Assembly (NCBI RefSeq): GCF_040219635.1
Contig: NZ_JAVJSC010000009.1
Location: 310,001 to 374,000, forward strand
Direction: 5' to 3'
DNA from: Pyruvatibacter sp.
Lineage (GTDB): Bacteria; Pseudomonadota; Alphaproteobacteria; CGMCC-115125
Length of the DNA: 64,000 nucleotides
Below, in pieces: positions 9,047 to 17,788 of this stretch; positions within the stretch are counted from its first letter, which is position 1; every line of letters begins with the position of its first letter. The position numbers were made by a program, and so were the translations under genes. The notes under the pieces are model-generated. The model had not been told where the DNA came from, did no database searches, and worked only from the letters and a program-made list of their open reading frames with translations.

Positions 9047-9940
9047 TCAGCCTGCCGCCGCTTTTACAGCGAGCGCTTTGGGATCAGCAGGTGGCGGCTT
9101 GCGCAGCGCAATGGCCAGCACCCCGCCAAGCGTCATCAGCCCACCTACAATCATGCGCCACGACAATTCGTCGCCCCACAACGTGACGCCGAAGAACACG
9201 CCGATGACCGGGGCCAGCAGCGTGATCGGCGAGATCAGCGACACTTCGTAGCGTTGCAGCAGGTAATACATCCCCACATGGCCCAGCAGGCTGGCACCTG
9301 CGGCAGTGTACAAAACGGCACTCCACGCCAGCCAGCTTGCATCCAGTGTGCGGGCAAACTCGTGTGGTTCAAAAAGGGCGGTGAGCAAAAACAGCGGCGG
9401 CCATGACAAAATTGCGATCCACGCCTGCAACGTGAACACGCCAACGCCCACCATCTGCCGCATGAAGATCATGCCAAGCGCTGCCATGAAGGCTGCAATA
9501 ATGACCAGCGCCATGCCTTCGAGCGCTGTAAACACCGCAGGGTCGAAGCTGATGAGCATGACACCACCAAACGCGATGCCCATGCCCAGCCAGCGCCTCC
9601 ACCCCACCTGTTCGCGCAGCACGAACACCGACAGCAGCGTCGCGAACGGTACGTTGAGCTGCACACCGATGGCGATGACCGACACATTGTCTGAAATATC
9701 AAGCGCCGCAAACATCAGCGCAAAATGCGCGCCGCCCATGGTGACGGCCACCGCTGCTATCCGCCACATCTGACCCGGCACGACTTTAAGGAACGGGATC
9801 AGCACCACCGTGAGCAGCGCGAACCGGCTGCCCGCCAGCATCATCGGTGAAATCTCGACAACAGCTACCTTGGCCACAACAAAGTTGAAGCCCCAGACAA
9901 GACAGACGATCAGAATGAGAGCGAGATGCGGCGGGGTCAT
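9047..9940 (-). CDS. EamA/DMT-family transporter (first of a tandem pair)
   Basis: This is the paralogue of the adjacent transporter. Starting at ATG 9940 gives 297 aa beginning MTPPHLALILIVCLVWGFNFVVAK, which aligns with the start of the downstream copy. The frame is open to 10018, but those 26 residues are polar and unlike the family. It has ten hydrophobic helices in two EamA halves. Immediate adjacency to a homologue in the same operon points to a duplication. Confidence 0.87.
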   Translation of the reverse strand: MTPPHLALILIVCLVWGFNFVVAKVAVVEISPMMLAGSRFALLTVVLIPFLKVVPGQMWRIAAVAVTMGGAHFALMFAALDISDNVSVIAIGVQLNVPFATLLSVFVLREQVGWRRWLGMGIAFGGVMLISFDPAVFTALEGMALVIIAAFMAALGMIFMRQMVGVGVFTLQAWIAILSWPPLFLLTALFEPHEFARTLDASWLAWSAVLYTAAGASLLGHVGMYYLLQRYEVSLISPITLLAPVIGVFFGVTLWGDELSWRMIVGGLMTLGGVLAIALRKPPPADPKALAVKAAAG

Positions 9941-10022
9941 GATGCCAAGCGCTGTACCATGCGGTTGCCCGCCAAAGCGAGCCGGAGTTTTCGCATCACT
10001 GGTGTGTGCAGGCAACAAACCG

Positions 10023-10697
10023 TCAGGTAATTGACCGCAGTTTCTTCAACTCTCCCCACGCCATATTGATTGTGGCCAGCTTGTCGTTTGCAAGCGCCAC
10101 GAACTCAGGCGGCACGCCACGCGCCATCAGCCTGTCAGGATGATTTTCCGAAACCGCCCGGCGATACGCCCTTTTGAGGTCCGCATCAGACGCATCCGGC
10201 GTAACGCCCAGCACCAGATAAGGGTCCACCACAGCCTCGCCGGTGTTGGTGGCACGGATGCGGGCAAACTCGAAGTCTGAAAAGCCGAAAATGCCGGCGA
10301 CATCACGCAGGAATATCAGCTCATCTTCATGCACCACACCGTCCGCGCGGGCGATATGAAACAACCCGTCCATCAGGTCCTCGAGCACACCTGGATTGTC
10401 CTCGAACATCTGGGCAATCTGCCGTGCGTAGCTGTCAAACCCCGCGACATCGCGCCGCGCCATGTTGAAAACGCGCGAGACATGGGCTGCATCTTGCGGG
10501 TCTACCGCAAATACCTGCGAGAAAGCTTCCACCTCGTCAGGCGTCACCACACCGTCCGCCTTCGCCATTTTGGCCGACAGCGCTATAACGGCGATCGTGA
10601 AGGCGATGCCAGGGCCGCCCTCGCCGGACCCAACAGCGCTTTTAAGCGTGTCGAGCACAGTCTGCGCCGTGCCGGTGATGCGATCCCAGAGTGTCAT
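10023..10697 (-). CDS. DjlA-like TerB/DnaJ-domain co-chaperone
   Basis: The protein is 224 aa from ATG 10697; 33 further upstream codons are unlike the family and overlap the divergent promoter region. A TerB-like helical domain (about 35-140) is followed by a C-terminal J domain with the HPD motif in ENHPDRLM near residue 192. E. coli DjlA also has a membrane anchor. Here the N-terminus (MTLWDRITGTAQTVLDTLKSAVG) looks amphipathic rather than spanning, so the protein is probably peripheral or soluble. It would stimulate DnaK ATPase activity. Confidence 0.85.
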   Translation of the reverse strand: MTLWDRITGTAQTVLDTLKSAVGSGEGGPGIAFTIAVIALSAKMAKADGVVTPDEVEAFSQVFAVDPQDAAHVSRVFNMARRDVAGFDSYARQIAQMFEDNPGVLEDLMDGLFHIARADGVVHEDELIFLRDVAGIFGFSDFEFARIRATNTGEAVVDPYLVLGVTPDASDADLKRAYRRAVSENHPDRLMARGVPPEFVALANDKLATINMAWGELKKLRSIT

Positions 10698-10780
10698 GCC
10701 CCATCTTATAGGGTGTGTTGGGCGGGCACGAAACAGCACCCGGTGTCGCTGCGCCCGCAAATCCGGTATCACGGCAAACA

Positions 10781-13700
10781 ATGACACACGACGCACACAC
10801 CAGGTGGGACTTCTGGATCGACCGTGGCGGCACCTTCACGGATGTCGTGGCACGCGACCCCGATGGCGTTTTGCACACCGCCAAACTGTTGTCTGAAAAT
10901 CCCGGCGTCTATGACGATGCGGCCCTTGAAGCCATCGCGCGGTTCCTGAAAACCGCACCTGGCACGGCGCTCCCTGCCGACAGGATTGGCGCCATCAAGA
11001 TGGGCACGACTGTTGCCACCAACGCACTGCTGGAGCGCAAGGGCGAACCCACGCTGTTTGTGACCACCCAAGGCTTCAAGGACGCTCTGCGCATCGGGTA
11101 TCAGGCGCGGCCAGATATCTTCAAGCTGGCCATCAGTCTTCCTGAACTGCTTTACAGCCACGTCATCGAAGTGACCGAGCGCATCGCTGCCGAAGGCCAG
11201 GTGCTGACGCCGCTTGACGAAAACGCCGCGCGCACCGCGCTGCAGGCTGTGTTTCAAGGCGGCATCCGCGCCGTCGCCATCTGCCTCATGCACGGCTACC
11301 GTTATGCACAGCACGAAGAGCGCCTTGTGCAGATCGCCCGCCACATTGGCTTTACCCAAATATCTGCAAGCCACTCCACCAGCCCGCTGATGAAGTTTGT
11401 AAGCCGCGGCGACACAACAGTGGTGGACGCCTATCTGTCGCCGATCCTGCGCCGTTACGTTGACCGCGTCGCGCAGGCCCTTGACCGCGACACAACCAAC
11501 ACACGACTGATGTTCATGCAGTCCTCCGGCGGGCTGACCGATGCCGATCTATTTCAGGGCAAGGATGCCATCCTGTCAGGGCCGGCGGGCGGTGTTGTCG
11601 GTGCGGTCGAGACCAGCCGCATGGCTGGGCATATCAACATCATCGGCTTCGATATGGGTGGCACCTCAACGGATGTGTGTCACTACGACGGCACGTTCGA
11701 GCGCGCCTACGAAACCGAAGTGGCAGGTGTACGTATGCGCGCACCAATGATGCGCATTCATACGGTGGCCGCAGGTGGCGGCTCTTTGTTGACCTTCGAT
11801 GGCAGCCGAATGCGCGTGGGGCCTGACAGCGCGGGTGCTGACCCCGGCCCCACCGCCTACAGGCGTGGCGGCCCGCTGACCGTAACCGACGCGAACGTGA
11901 TGACCGGCAAACTAAGCCCGGCGTATTTTCCCGAAATCTTCGGGCCGAACGGCGACCAGCCCCTCGATGCTGATGCGGTTGCTCACAAGTTCGGTACCCT
12001 CGCTGACGAAATCAACGCTGCCACGAAGGGCGGCCAAAGCCCTGAACAGATCGCCGAGGGGTTTTTGACGATCGCTATCGAGAACATGGCGCAGGCGATC
12101 AAAAAAATATCGGTTCAGCGGGGCTACGACGTAACCCGCTATGCCCTGACGAGCTTTGGCGGTGCCGGAGGTCAGCACGCCTGCCTCGTGGCCGATGCGT
12201 TGGGCATGACCACCTGCCTGATCCACCCGATGTCGGGCCTGCTGTCGGCCTACGGCATGGGCCTTGCCGATATTCGCGCCACCCGCGCGCACGCCCTGAA
12301 CCAGCCGCTGGACGCACAGGGGTTTGAGGCACTGACAGCTCTGCTGCATGACCTTGGTGCTGCCGCAAAGGCAGAGGTGCTGGCTCAGGGCGTGGGCCAG
12401 GACCACATACGGCTGGAACCTACCGTGCACGTCCGGTACGCAGGCACTGACACAGCCCTTGAAGTGCCTTTTGGACCAGCCGTTGATATTGAAGCAGCGT
12501 TCCACGAAGCACACCGCCAGCGGTTTGGGTTTTCATCGCCCGGCCAGACCATCATTGTGGAAGCCGCAGCCCAGGAAGCCATCGGCAGCGAGCCTCGTCC
12601 GCAGGCACCGCCGGCGATATCTGCGCAAGCGGCATATCCGGCCCGCGCGCATACAACTAAGAAGGCGTTCATGCGAGGCGCATGGCATGACGTGCCGGTG
12701 GTTATGCGTGATGAAGCACAACCCGGTGCCTGCATAACCGGCCCGGCCATTCTGATTGAGCCACATCAGACCATTGTCATAGAGCCGGGCTGGCGCGCAG
12801 ATGTTGCCGCCGACAACACCGTGATTCTGACCCGCGCCGAAACCCGCGTCCGCAGTACTGCTATCGGCACAACCGCAGACCCGGTGATGCTGGAAGTATT
12901 CAACAACCTGTTCATGTCGGTTGCCGAGCAGATGGGTTTCACGCTGGAGAAAACCGCCCACTCGGTAAACATCAAGGAGCGGCTGGACTTCTCCTGTGCG
13001 ATTTTTGACAGCGACGGTCATCTGGTTGCCAACGCGCCGCATATCCCCGTGCATCTGGGGTCTATGGGGGCAAGCGTTGAAAGCATCATCACCCAACATC
13101 CCGACATGCACCCCGGCGACGTGTTTGTGCTCAACGCCCCCTACAATGGCGGCACGCATCTGCCGGATATCACCGTTATCAAACCCGTGTTCAACAATGA
13201 GGGTACGCAGCGTCTGTTCTTCACAGCCGCCCGTGGACACCACGCAGACATCGGCGGCATTGCCCCCGGGTCCATGCCCTCAAACTCCCGCAGCGTGGAT
13301 GACGAAGGCGTGTTGTTTGAAGGCGAGAAACTGGTGGACGCAGGCACATTTCGCAACACCGCCATACGCGCGCGCCTGACCGAAGGCACCCACCCTGCGC
13401 GCAACCCTGACCAGAACATCGCTGACCTGCGCGCGCAGATTGCCGCCTGTGAAAAAGGCGCTCAGGAACTGGCCCGCATGGTCACACTTTATGGGCTGGA
13501 CGCCGTGCACGCTTATATGCGTCACGTTCAGGACAACGCCGAAGAGGCCGTACGCCGCGTCATCACAACGCTCAAACCGGGCACGTTTGAACTGACGATG
13601 GACAACGGCGCTGTCATAAGACTGGCCATAGACATTGACGCGGCGGCGCGCACCGCGACCATCGATTTCACCGGCACCAGCGCCCAACTGCCCTCAAACT

Positions 13701-14401
13701 TCAATGCGCCTGATGCGGTCACGCGGGCCGCTGTTTTGTATGTCTTCCGCTGTCTTGTGGACGATGACATTCCGCTCAATGCAGGCTGCCTTGCTCCCAT
13801 CAACCTGATTATTCCTGACGGCTCATTCCTTAAGCCGCACTATCCCGCTGCCGTTGTGGCAGGCAATGTGGAAACCAGTCAGGCCATCACCGACGCCTTG
13901 TTCGGTGCACTGGGCGTCATGGCCGCCGCCCAAGGCACCATGAACAACCTCACCTTTGGCAATGACACCTACCAGTATTACGAAACGATCGCCGGAGGCT
14001 CCGGCGCTGGCGCGACCTTCAATGGCGCAAGCGCTGTACAAACGCACATGACGAACTCCCGCCTCACCGACCCTGAAGTGCTTGAAAGCAGATACCCCGT
14101 TATATTGCGCCGGTTCGATATCCGCTCAGGTTCTGGTGGTGCAGGCGCACACACCGGCGGCGACGGCGTTATACGCGAAATCACTTTTCGTGAGCCGATG
14201 TCCGTCTCCATCCTGTCGCAACGCCGAACGACCGCGCCCTTTGGGCTGTCCGGTGGCAAAGCAGGGTCGACAGGTGAAAACGCCGTTGAACGGGCGGCAG
14301 GAAACACTGAAAAACTCACGGCCTGCGACCAGACAACGATGAATGCGGGCGACACCATCATTATCAGCACACCCGGTGGCGGCGGGTTCGGTAAACTTTA
14401 G
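10781..14401 (+). CDS. 5-oxoprolinase / hydantoinase A-B fusion
   Basis: This 1206-aa enzyme (from ATG 10781) joins a hydantoinase A half and a hydantoinase B half, as in eukaryotic and some bacterial 5-oxoprolinases. The N-terminal DFWIDRGGTFTDVVARD is the HydA nucleotide-binding motif. GFDMGGTSTDV near residue 290 and GGGSLL near 335 belong to the ATPase core. HydB occupies about 700-1200 and ends with the Gly-rich PGGGGFGKL typical of this family. It hydrolyses 5-oxo-L-proline or a related cyclic amide with ATP. The 22 codons before this ATG lack family similarity. No subunit genes lie nearby, consistent with a self-sufficient fusion. Confidence 0.92.
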   Translation: MTHDAHTRWDFWIDRGGTFTDVVARDPDGVLHTAKLLSENPGVYDDAALEAIARFLKTAPGTALPADRIGAIKMGTTVATNALLERKGEPTLFVTTQGFKDALRIGYQARPDIFKLAISLPELLYSHVIEVTERIAAEGQVLTPLDENAARTALQAVFQGGIRAVAICLMHGYRYAQHEERLVQIARHIGFTQISASHSTSPLMKFVSRGDTTVVDAYLSPILRRYVDRVAQALDRDTTNTRLMFMQSSGGLTDADLFQGKDAILSGPAGGVVGAVETSRMAGHINIIGFDMGGTSTDVCHYDGTFERAYETEVAGVRMRAPMMRIHTVAAGGGSLLTFDGSRMRVGPDSAGADPGPTAYRRGGPLTVTDANVMTGKLSPAYFPEIFGPNGDQPLDADAVAHKFGTLADEINAATKGGQSPEQIAEGFLTIAIENMAQAIKKISVQRGYDVTRYALTSFGGAGGQHACLVADALGMTTCLIHPMSGLLSAYGMGLADIRATRAHALNQPLDAQGFEALTALLHDLGAAAKAEVLAQGVGQDHIRLEPTVHVRYAGTDTALEVPFGPAVDIEAAFHEAHRQRFGFSSPGQTIIVEAAAQEAIGSEPRPQAPPAISAQAAYPARAHTTKKAFMRGAWHDVPVVMRDEAQPGACITGPAILIEPHQTIVIEPGWRADVAADNTVILTRAETRVRSTAIGTTADPVMLEVFNNLFMSVAEQMGFTLEKTAHSVNIKERLDFSCAIFDSDGHLVANAPHIPVHLGSMGASVESIITQHPDMHPGDVFVLNAPYNGGTHLPDITVIKPVFNNEGTQRLFFTAARGHHADIGGIAPGSMPSNSRSVDDEGVLFEGEKLVDAGTFRNTAIRARLTEGTHPARNPDQNIADLRAQIAACEKGAQELARMVTLYGLDAVHAYMRHVQDNAEEAVRRVITTLKPGTFELTMDNGAVIRLAIDIDAAARTATIDFTGTSAQLPSNFNAPDAVTRAAVLYVFRCLVDDDIPLNAGCLAPINLIIPDGSFLKPHYPAAVVAGNVETSQAITDALFGALGVMAAAQGTMNNLTFGNDTYQYYETIAGGSGAGATFNGASAVQTHMTNSRLTDPEVLESRYPVILRRFDIRSGSGGAGAHTGGDGVIREITFREPMSVSILSQRRTTAPFGLSGGKAGSTGENAVERAAGNTEKLTACDQTTMNAGDTIIISTPGGGGFGKL

Positions 14402-14479
14402 CTGCCAAGCCAGCGACGGATTTGGACCAGCGCCCGCGTTAAATCCCACTCAATTCACTAAGTCGGGGGACCACCGGTA

Positions 14480-15055
14480 ATGTCGGCACTCAACTCCAAC
14501 ACCCTTTTGGCACTTGCCGCCGCTTTGGCTCTGGCCGCCTGCGGAGGCCCGCGGGGCCCGCAAAATGCCGGACCTCAACAATCAGGCGACCCTGAAATGC
14601 AGCATGGTGCTCTGGTAGCCAAACCCACAGCACTGATGTTTGTGGACATGGATACCAACCACGACCTTGCCACCGACACAGACGAACTGGCTGCAGCGAT
14701 ACCCGCCCTGTTTGCCGCGATGGATGCCGATAAAAGCGGCACAATCAGCAGCATTGAGTTTTCGATATGGGCAGAAGCCACGCTAGGCACGCGCTATCCG
14801 GTACCCGGCCTCGCCCGCTTCGACACGAACGGGTCACTTTCTATCGACCCGAATGAGTTGGGCGAAGGTTTGCAAACAGTCTTTGCCGGCTTCGACAGCA
14901 ACAATAACGGACACCTGTCCCGCACAGAGTTACTAACCGAACTCAACATGCCCGTGGGTCGCCAGGGCGCGGGCCGTATCGCAGGTGGCGGCGCACCCGG
15001 CGGTGGGAGGCCTGATGGTGGCGGAAGGCCCGGCGGTGGACGCCCGGCAACATAG
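14480..15055 (+). CDS. EF-hand calcium-binding lipoprotein
   Basis: This 191-aa protein begins with a lipoprotein signal peptide; the lipobox LAAC places the acylated cysteine at about residue 21. Four EF-hand-like loops follow: DMDTNHDLATDTDEL, DADKSGTISSIEF, DTNGSLSIDPNEL and DSNNNGHLSRTEL, each with Asp at positions 1 and 3 and an acidic residue at 12. The C-terminus is a Gly/Arg/Pro-rich repeat (GGGRP units). It is probably anchored in an envelope membrane and binds calcium; its role is unknown. A GGGGGA ribosome-binding site precedes the ATG. Confidence 0.85.
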   Translation: MSALNSNTLLALAAALALAACGGPRGPQNAGPQQSGDPEMQHGALVAKPTALMFVDMDTNHDLATDTDELAAAIPALFAAMDADKSGTISSIEFSIWAEATLGTRYPVPGLARFDTNGSLSIDPNELGEGLQTVFAGFDSNNNGHLSRTELLTELNMPVGRQGAGRIAGGGAPGGGRPDGGGRPGGGRPAT

Positions 15056-15173
15056 CGCAAGCTGCCTTCGCACCTGCACAGTAACGGTGCAACGCAGCGA
15101 CGATTACCGCTTCCCAAACGCACACTGTGCTGACACGCTGTGAGTCCCCAAGGAGCAGATGCGGGAGGCCCTA

Positions 15174-15278
15174 ATGACTGCACGCGCTTCAAAGACCACG
15201 TCCGGCCAAACAGCGATATGGCTTTTCACCTGTGCAAGTTTTGCATTCGTGGGTGCCGTGATTTTCGGACTGATCTAG
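15174..15278 (+). CDS. Small membrane peptide, 34 aa
   Basis: A short frame encodes 34 residues: a basic, polar start (MTARASKTTSGQT) and then one hydrophobic stretch (AIWLFTCASFAFVGAVIFGLI) that runs to the TAG stop. A GGGAGG ribosome-binding site sits six bases before the ATG. The layout is that of a single-span membrane miniprotein. I do not recognise a family. The ribosome-binding site, the composition and the lack of any other gene between 15056 and 15351 support it, but the length leaves room for chance. Confidence 0.55.
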   Translation: MTARASKTTSGQTAIWLFTCASFAFVGAVIFGLI

Positions 15279-15351
15279 ACCTCAAAACCATCACAGGAAA
15301 CGCCAACAAGAGCAGCGACAAGCTGCCGGGCACCCCTGGGGGTTTTTACCC

Positions 15352-16266
15352 TCAGGCTGCCAGCGGCTTGTTAGGGCGCACTCCCAGTATGTGACACAAC
15401 GCAACCGCAGTTTCCGCGCGGTTCAGCGTATAGATGTGGAACTGCCGCATTCCCTGGTCGGCCAGCTTTTGAACCTGCTCTGCGGCAACCGCAAGCGCCA
15501 CAAGCCGACGCGTTTCAGGATCATCATCCAGACCCTCAAACCGCTCGCGAAACCAGTCCGGCACGCCTGCTCCTGTCGCCTCGGACATGCGCAGATAGCC
15601 CGCCACATTGCCCACCGGCATGATGCCCGGCACGATCGGTATCTCGATGCCCGCACTGCGCGCACGATCCACATACCGCAGGAACACATCCGGCTCGACA
15701 AAGAACTGACTGATGGCGCGCGTGGCTCCGCCGTCGATCTTTGCTTTCAGCAGATCAAGGTCGGCGTCATAGCTGGCGCTCTCAGGGTGCTTTTCGGGGT
15801 AGCAACCAACCGATATCTCAAACGGCGCAATTTTGGAGATGCCAGCCGCAAGCTCGGCTGCATTTGCATATCCGCCGTCAAACGGCACGTATTTTTCACC
15901 GATGCCGGAAGGCGGGTCGCCGCGCAGCGCCACAATGTGGCGCACACCTGCTTCCCAATACTCACGAATGACATCATCGATCTCCTCGCGGGTTGCCTCA
16001 ACGCAAGTGAGATGCGCTGCCGGTTTGAGCGATGTCTCGTCCACAATGCGCTTGACCGTTGCGTGCGTCCGCTCGCGCGTTGACCCGCCTGCGCCATAGG
16101 TCACCGACACAAAGCGCGGATGCAGCGGCTCCAGCCTTTTGACCGACTGCCACAGCGTCTCTTCCATCTTTTCGGTTTTGGGTGGAAAGAACTCGAACGA
16201 GACTTCGATTCCAGAAGCTGTTGCGGTCTTCGGCCCCGCCTGCGTATCGCCATTACCCGTGGCCAT
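15352..16266 (-). CDS. metF: 5,10-methylenetetrahydrofolate reductase
   Basis: This 304-aa TIM-barrel flavoprotein has the EFFPPKTEKMEETL start of the MetF barrel, the FVSVTYGAGGSTRERT motif near residues 53-68, HLTCVE near 86 and ALRGDPP near 112. It reduces methylene-THF to methyl-THF for methionine synthesis. ATG 16266 is preferred over a TTG one codon earlier; a GGAGAG lies seven bases before it. The ATG overlaps the stop of the ArsR-methyltransferase gene by one base, making the two a coupled pair. Confidence 0.96.
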   Translation of the reverse strand: MATGNGDTQAGPKTATASGIEVSFEFFPPKTEKMEETLWQSVKRLEPLHPRFVSVTYGAGGSTRERTHATVKRIVDETSLKPAAHLTCVEATREEIDDVIREYWEAGVRHIVALRGDPPSGIGEKYVPFDGGYANAAELAAGISKIAPFEISVGCYPEKHPESASYDADLDLLKAKIDGGATRAISQFFVEPDVFLRYVDRARSAGIEIPIVPGIMPVGNVAGYLRMSEATGAGVPDWFRERFEGLDDDPETRRLVALAVAAEQVQKLADQGMRQFHIYTLNRAETAVALCHILGVRPNKPLAA

Positions 16267-17276
16267 CAAACGCTCTCCTTTTGTACATCGGCTTGTTTCT
16301 GGTTGAGGTGTGACCGGTTGCGCTGTGCGTCATGCGGCTTTGCAGCAAGCCAGATCGAAACTGTGAGTTGGGCGCTGTCGCCTTGCCCGGGTGGCAGGTC
16401 GCGCACCGCCGACATATCCAGCCCCGCATCGCTGACAAAATCAGCCATTTCTGTGCGGGGAAACCCAAGACGACGGTGGGCGTGGCTTTCGCGCAATGAC
16501 TCGACCTCATGGGGCGCGAAATCAACAATCAGCAAGCGACCACCTGGCTTGAGCAAACGTGCGGCTTCAACGACCGCCGCGCGCGGATCATCCAGAAAAT
16601 GCAACACCTGGTGGATCACCACCACATCTGCCGAACCAGCAGGCTCCGGCAACAACAAAATATCGCCGTAGCGCACATGGCAGTGCGTCAGCCCCTTGCG
16701 CTCAAGGTTGGCGCGCGCAACGTTCAGCATGTCGTGGCTAATGTCGTAGCCAATGGCGGTTTCAGCAATGCCCGACAACAGCTCAAGCATCTGCGCGGTG
16801 CCGGTGCCAAGGTCGATCAATACCGGTACGCGCTCAGCTTCCATCATCGAGGTGACAGCTTCCTCCACCTGCTGCTCAGGCACATAAAGAGCCCGCACTT
16901 CGCTCCACTCAGCAGCATTGGCCTTGAAGTATTCCGCTGCCTGTTGCGCCCGCTCGGCCCGCACGTCTGCAAGCCGCTCGCGGTCACGCATGACGACCGG
17001 GTCATCTGCTGGCAGAAGCTCGAGCAGCTTGTGCGCAAGCTCGCCATAAGGTCCGCGCGTTTCAAGCCGGTAAAATACCCAACTGCCTTCCCTGAAGCGG
17101 GTGATGAGGCCCGCATCAGTCAGCAGTTTGAGATGTCGGCTGACCCTGGGCTGGCTCTGGCGCAGCACGTGAGTAATTTCTGAAACCGACAATTCGCTTT
17201 CCCCAAGCGTCGCAAGCAGCCGCAGGCGCGTGGTTTCCCCCGCCGCCCTCAATACCTGCAATAGCGATTCCATCAT
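16266..17276 (-). CDS. ArsR-family regulator fused to a SAM-dependent methyltransferase
   Basis: This 336-aa protein combines an N-terminal ArsR winged helix (about 5-80, with SQPRVSRHLKLLTDAGLI as the recognition helix) and a class I methyltransferase domain (SAM loop VLIDLGTGT near 152-160, LLKPGGRLLIVDF near 240). It sits directly upstream of metF and overlaps it by one base. ArsR proteins of the SahR type sense S-adenosylhomocysteine and repress methionine-cycle genes in proteobacteria. The fused domain may be the ligand sensor here, or the protein may be an active enzyme. The regulatory assignment is inference from context. Confidence 0.85.
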   Translation of the reverse strand: MMESLLQVLRAAGETTRLRLLATLGESELSVSEITHVLRQSQPRVSRHLKLLTDAGLITRFREGSWVFYRLETRGPYGELAHKLLELLPADDPVVMRDRERLADVRAERAQQAAEYFKANAAEWSEVRALYVPEQQVEEAVTSMMEAERVPVLIDLGTGTAQMLELLSGIAETAIGYDISHDMLNVARANLERKGLTHCHVRYGDILLLPEPAGSADVVVIHQVLHFLDDPRAAVVEAARLLKPGGRLLIVDFAPHEVESLRESHAHRRLGFPRTEMADFVSDAGLDMSAVRDLPPGQGDSAQLTVSIWLAAKPHDAQRNRSHLNQKQADVQKESV

Positions 17277-17321
17277 GGTTCCCGTAGGTGCTCAAAGTGA
17301 TCCATCGGAGCGGCCAGCCTA

Positions 17322-17333
17322 ATATAAAGATAT
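17322..17333. promoter_or_regulatory. Candidate operator of the arsR-metF operon
   Basis: The sequence ATATAAAGATAT lies 46 bases before the ArsR-methyltransferase start. Its ATAT ends form an inverted repeat, and it resembles the AT-rich ATAAAGATAT half-site I recall for SahR-type regulators. It is the most AT-rich patch in this region. A partial -35 (TTGGAC on the minus strand, 17346-17341) is next to it. Confidence 0.5.
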
Positions 17334-17788
17334 GTGCATGTCCAAATCGAGTATTCCGCCAGAGAGCAAAAGTTGGCCTCCAAAACGAGCATCTGCATAA
17401 AAACAAGCCGGTAAGCCCGCCCTGAGGCTTTTCGGCCTCACCGAACGCGACATTTGCGCCACAAATCAAAGACGGCAAAACATCTCCCGATTTCGTTTAT
17501 GGCGATGCCGCGAAGGCTGTGATAGCAAAGAATCGCAGGAGTTTTCTGCAAGCCAGAGTTGCCACACGTCGGACGGCAGACCGGCAGGAAAGGCAGCGGG
17601 GCGCACAATCCCCAACTTCATGTGCGCCTGACCGCTGTATTTCCCTGAAGTGGCGACGCCAGCGTCAAAAAAACGGGTTTTCCCCGCAAATCGGCGCGGC
17701 GTACATCTTTGCGTAATCGGGCTTGCGGCAAAATTGCGCGAAACGCACGGATGTCCAAATATGCCGTGCACTGTGGAGGCGGATCGGC
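17334..17788. other. Non-coding stretch between the metF operon and mlaA
   Basis: About 450 bases hold no convincing gene. A perfect 6-bp hairpin (TGAGGC-TTTTCG-GCCTCA) lies at 17423-17440 with no T-tract after it. The remainder should contain the divergent promoters. The open frames crossing it on the minus strand start inside mlaA and look like shadows. Confidence 0.5.

Noticed and set aside
17423..17440. A 6-bp hairpin considered as a terminator or riboswitch stem
   Set aside because: It has no T-run, and I could not fit a SAM-II or SAH riboswitch core around it.
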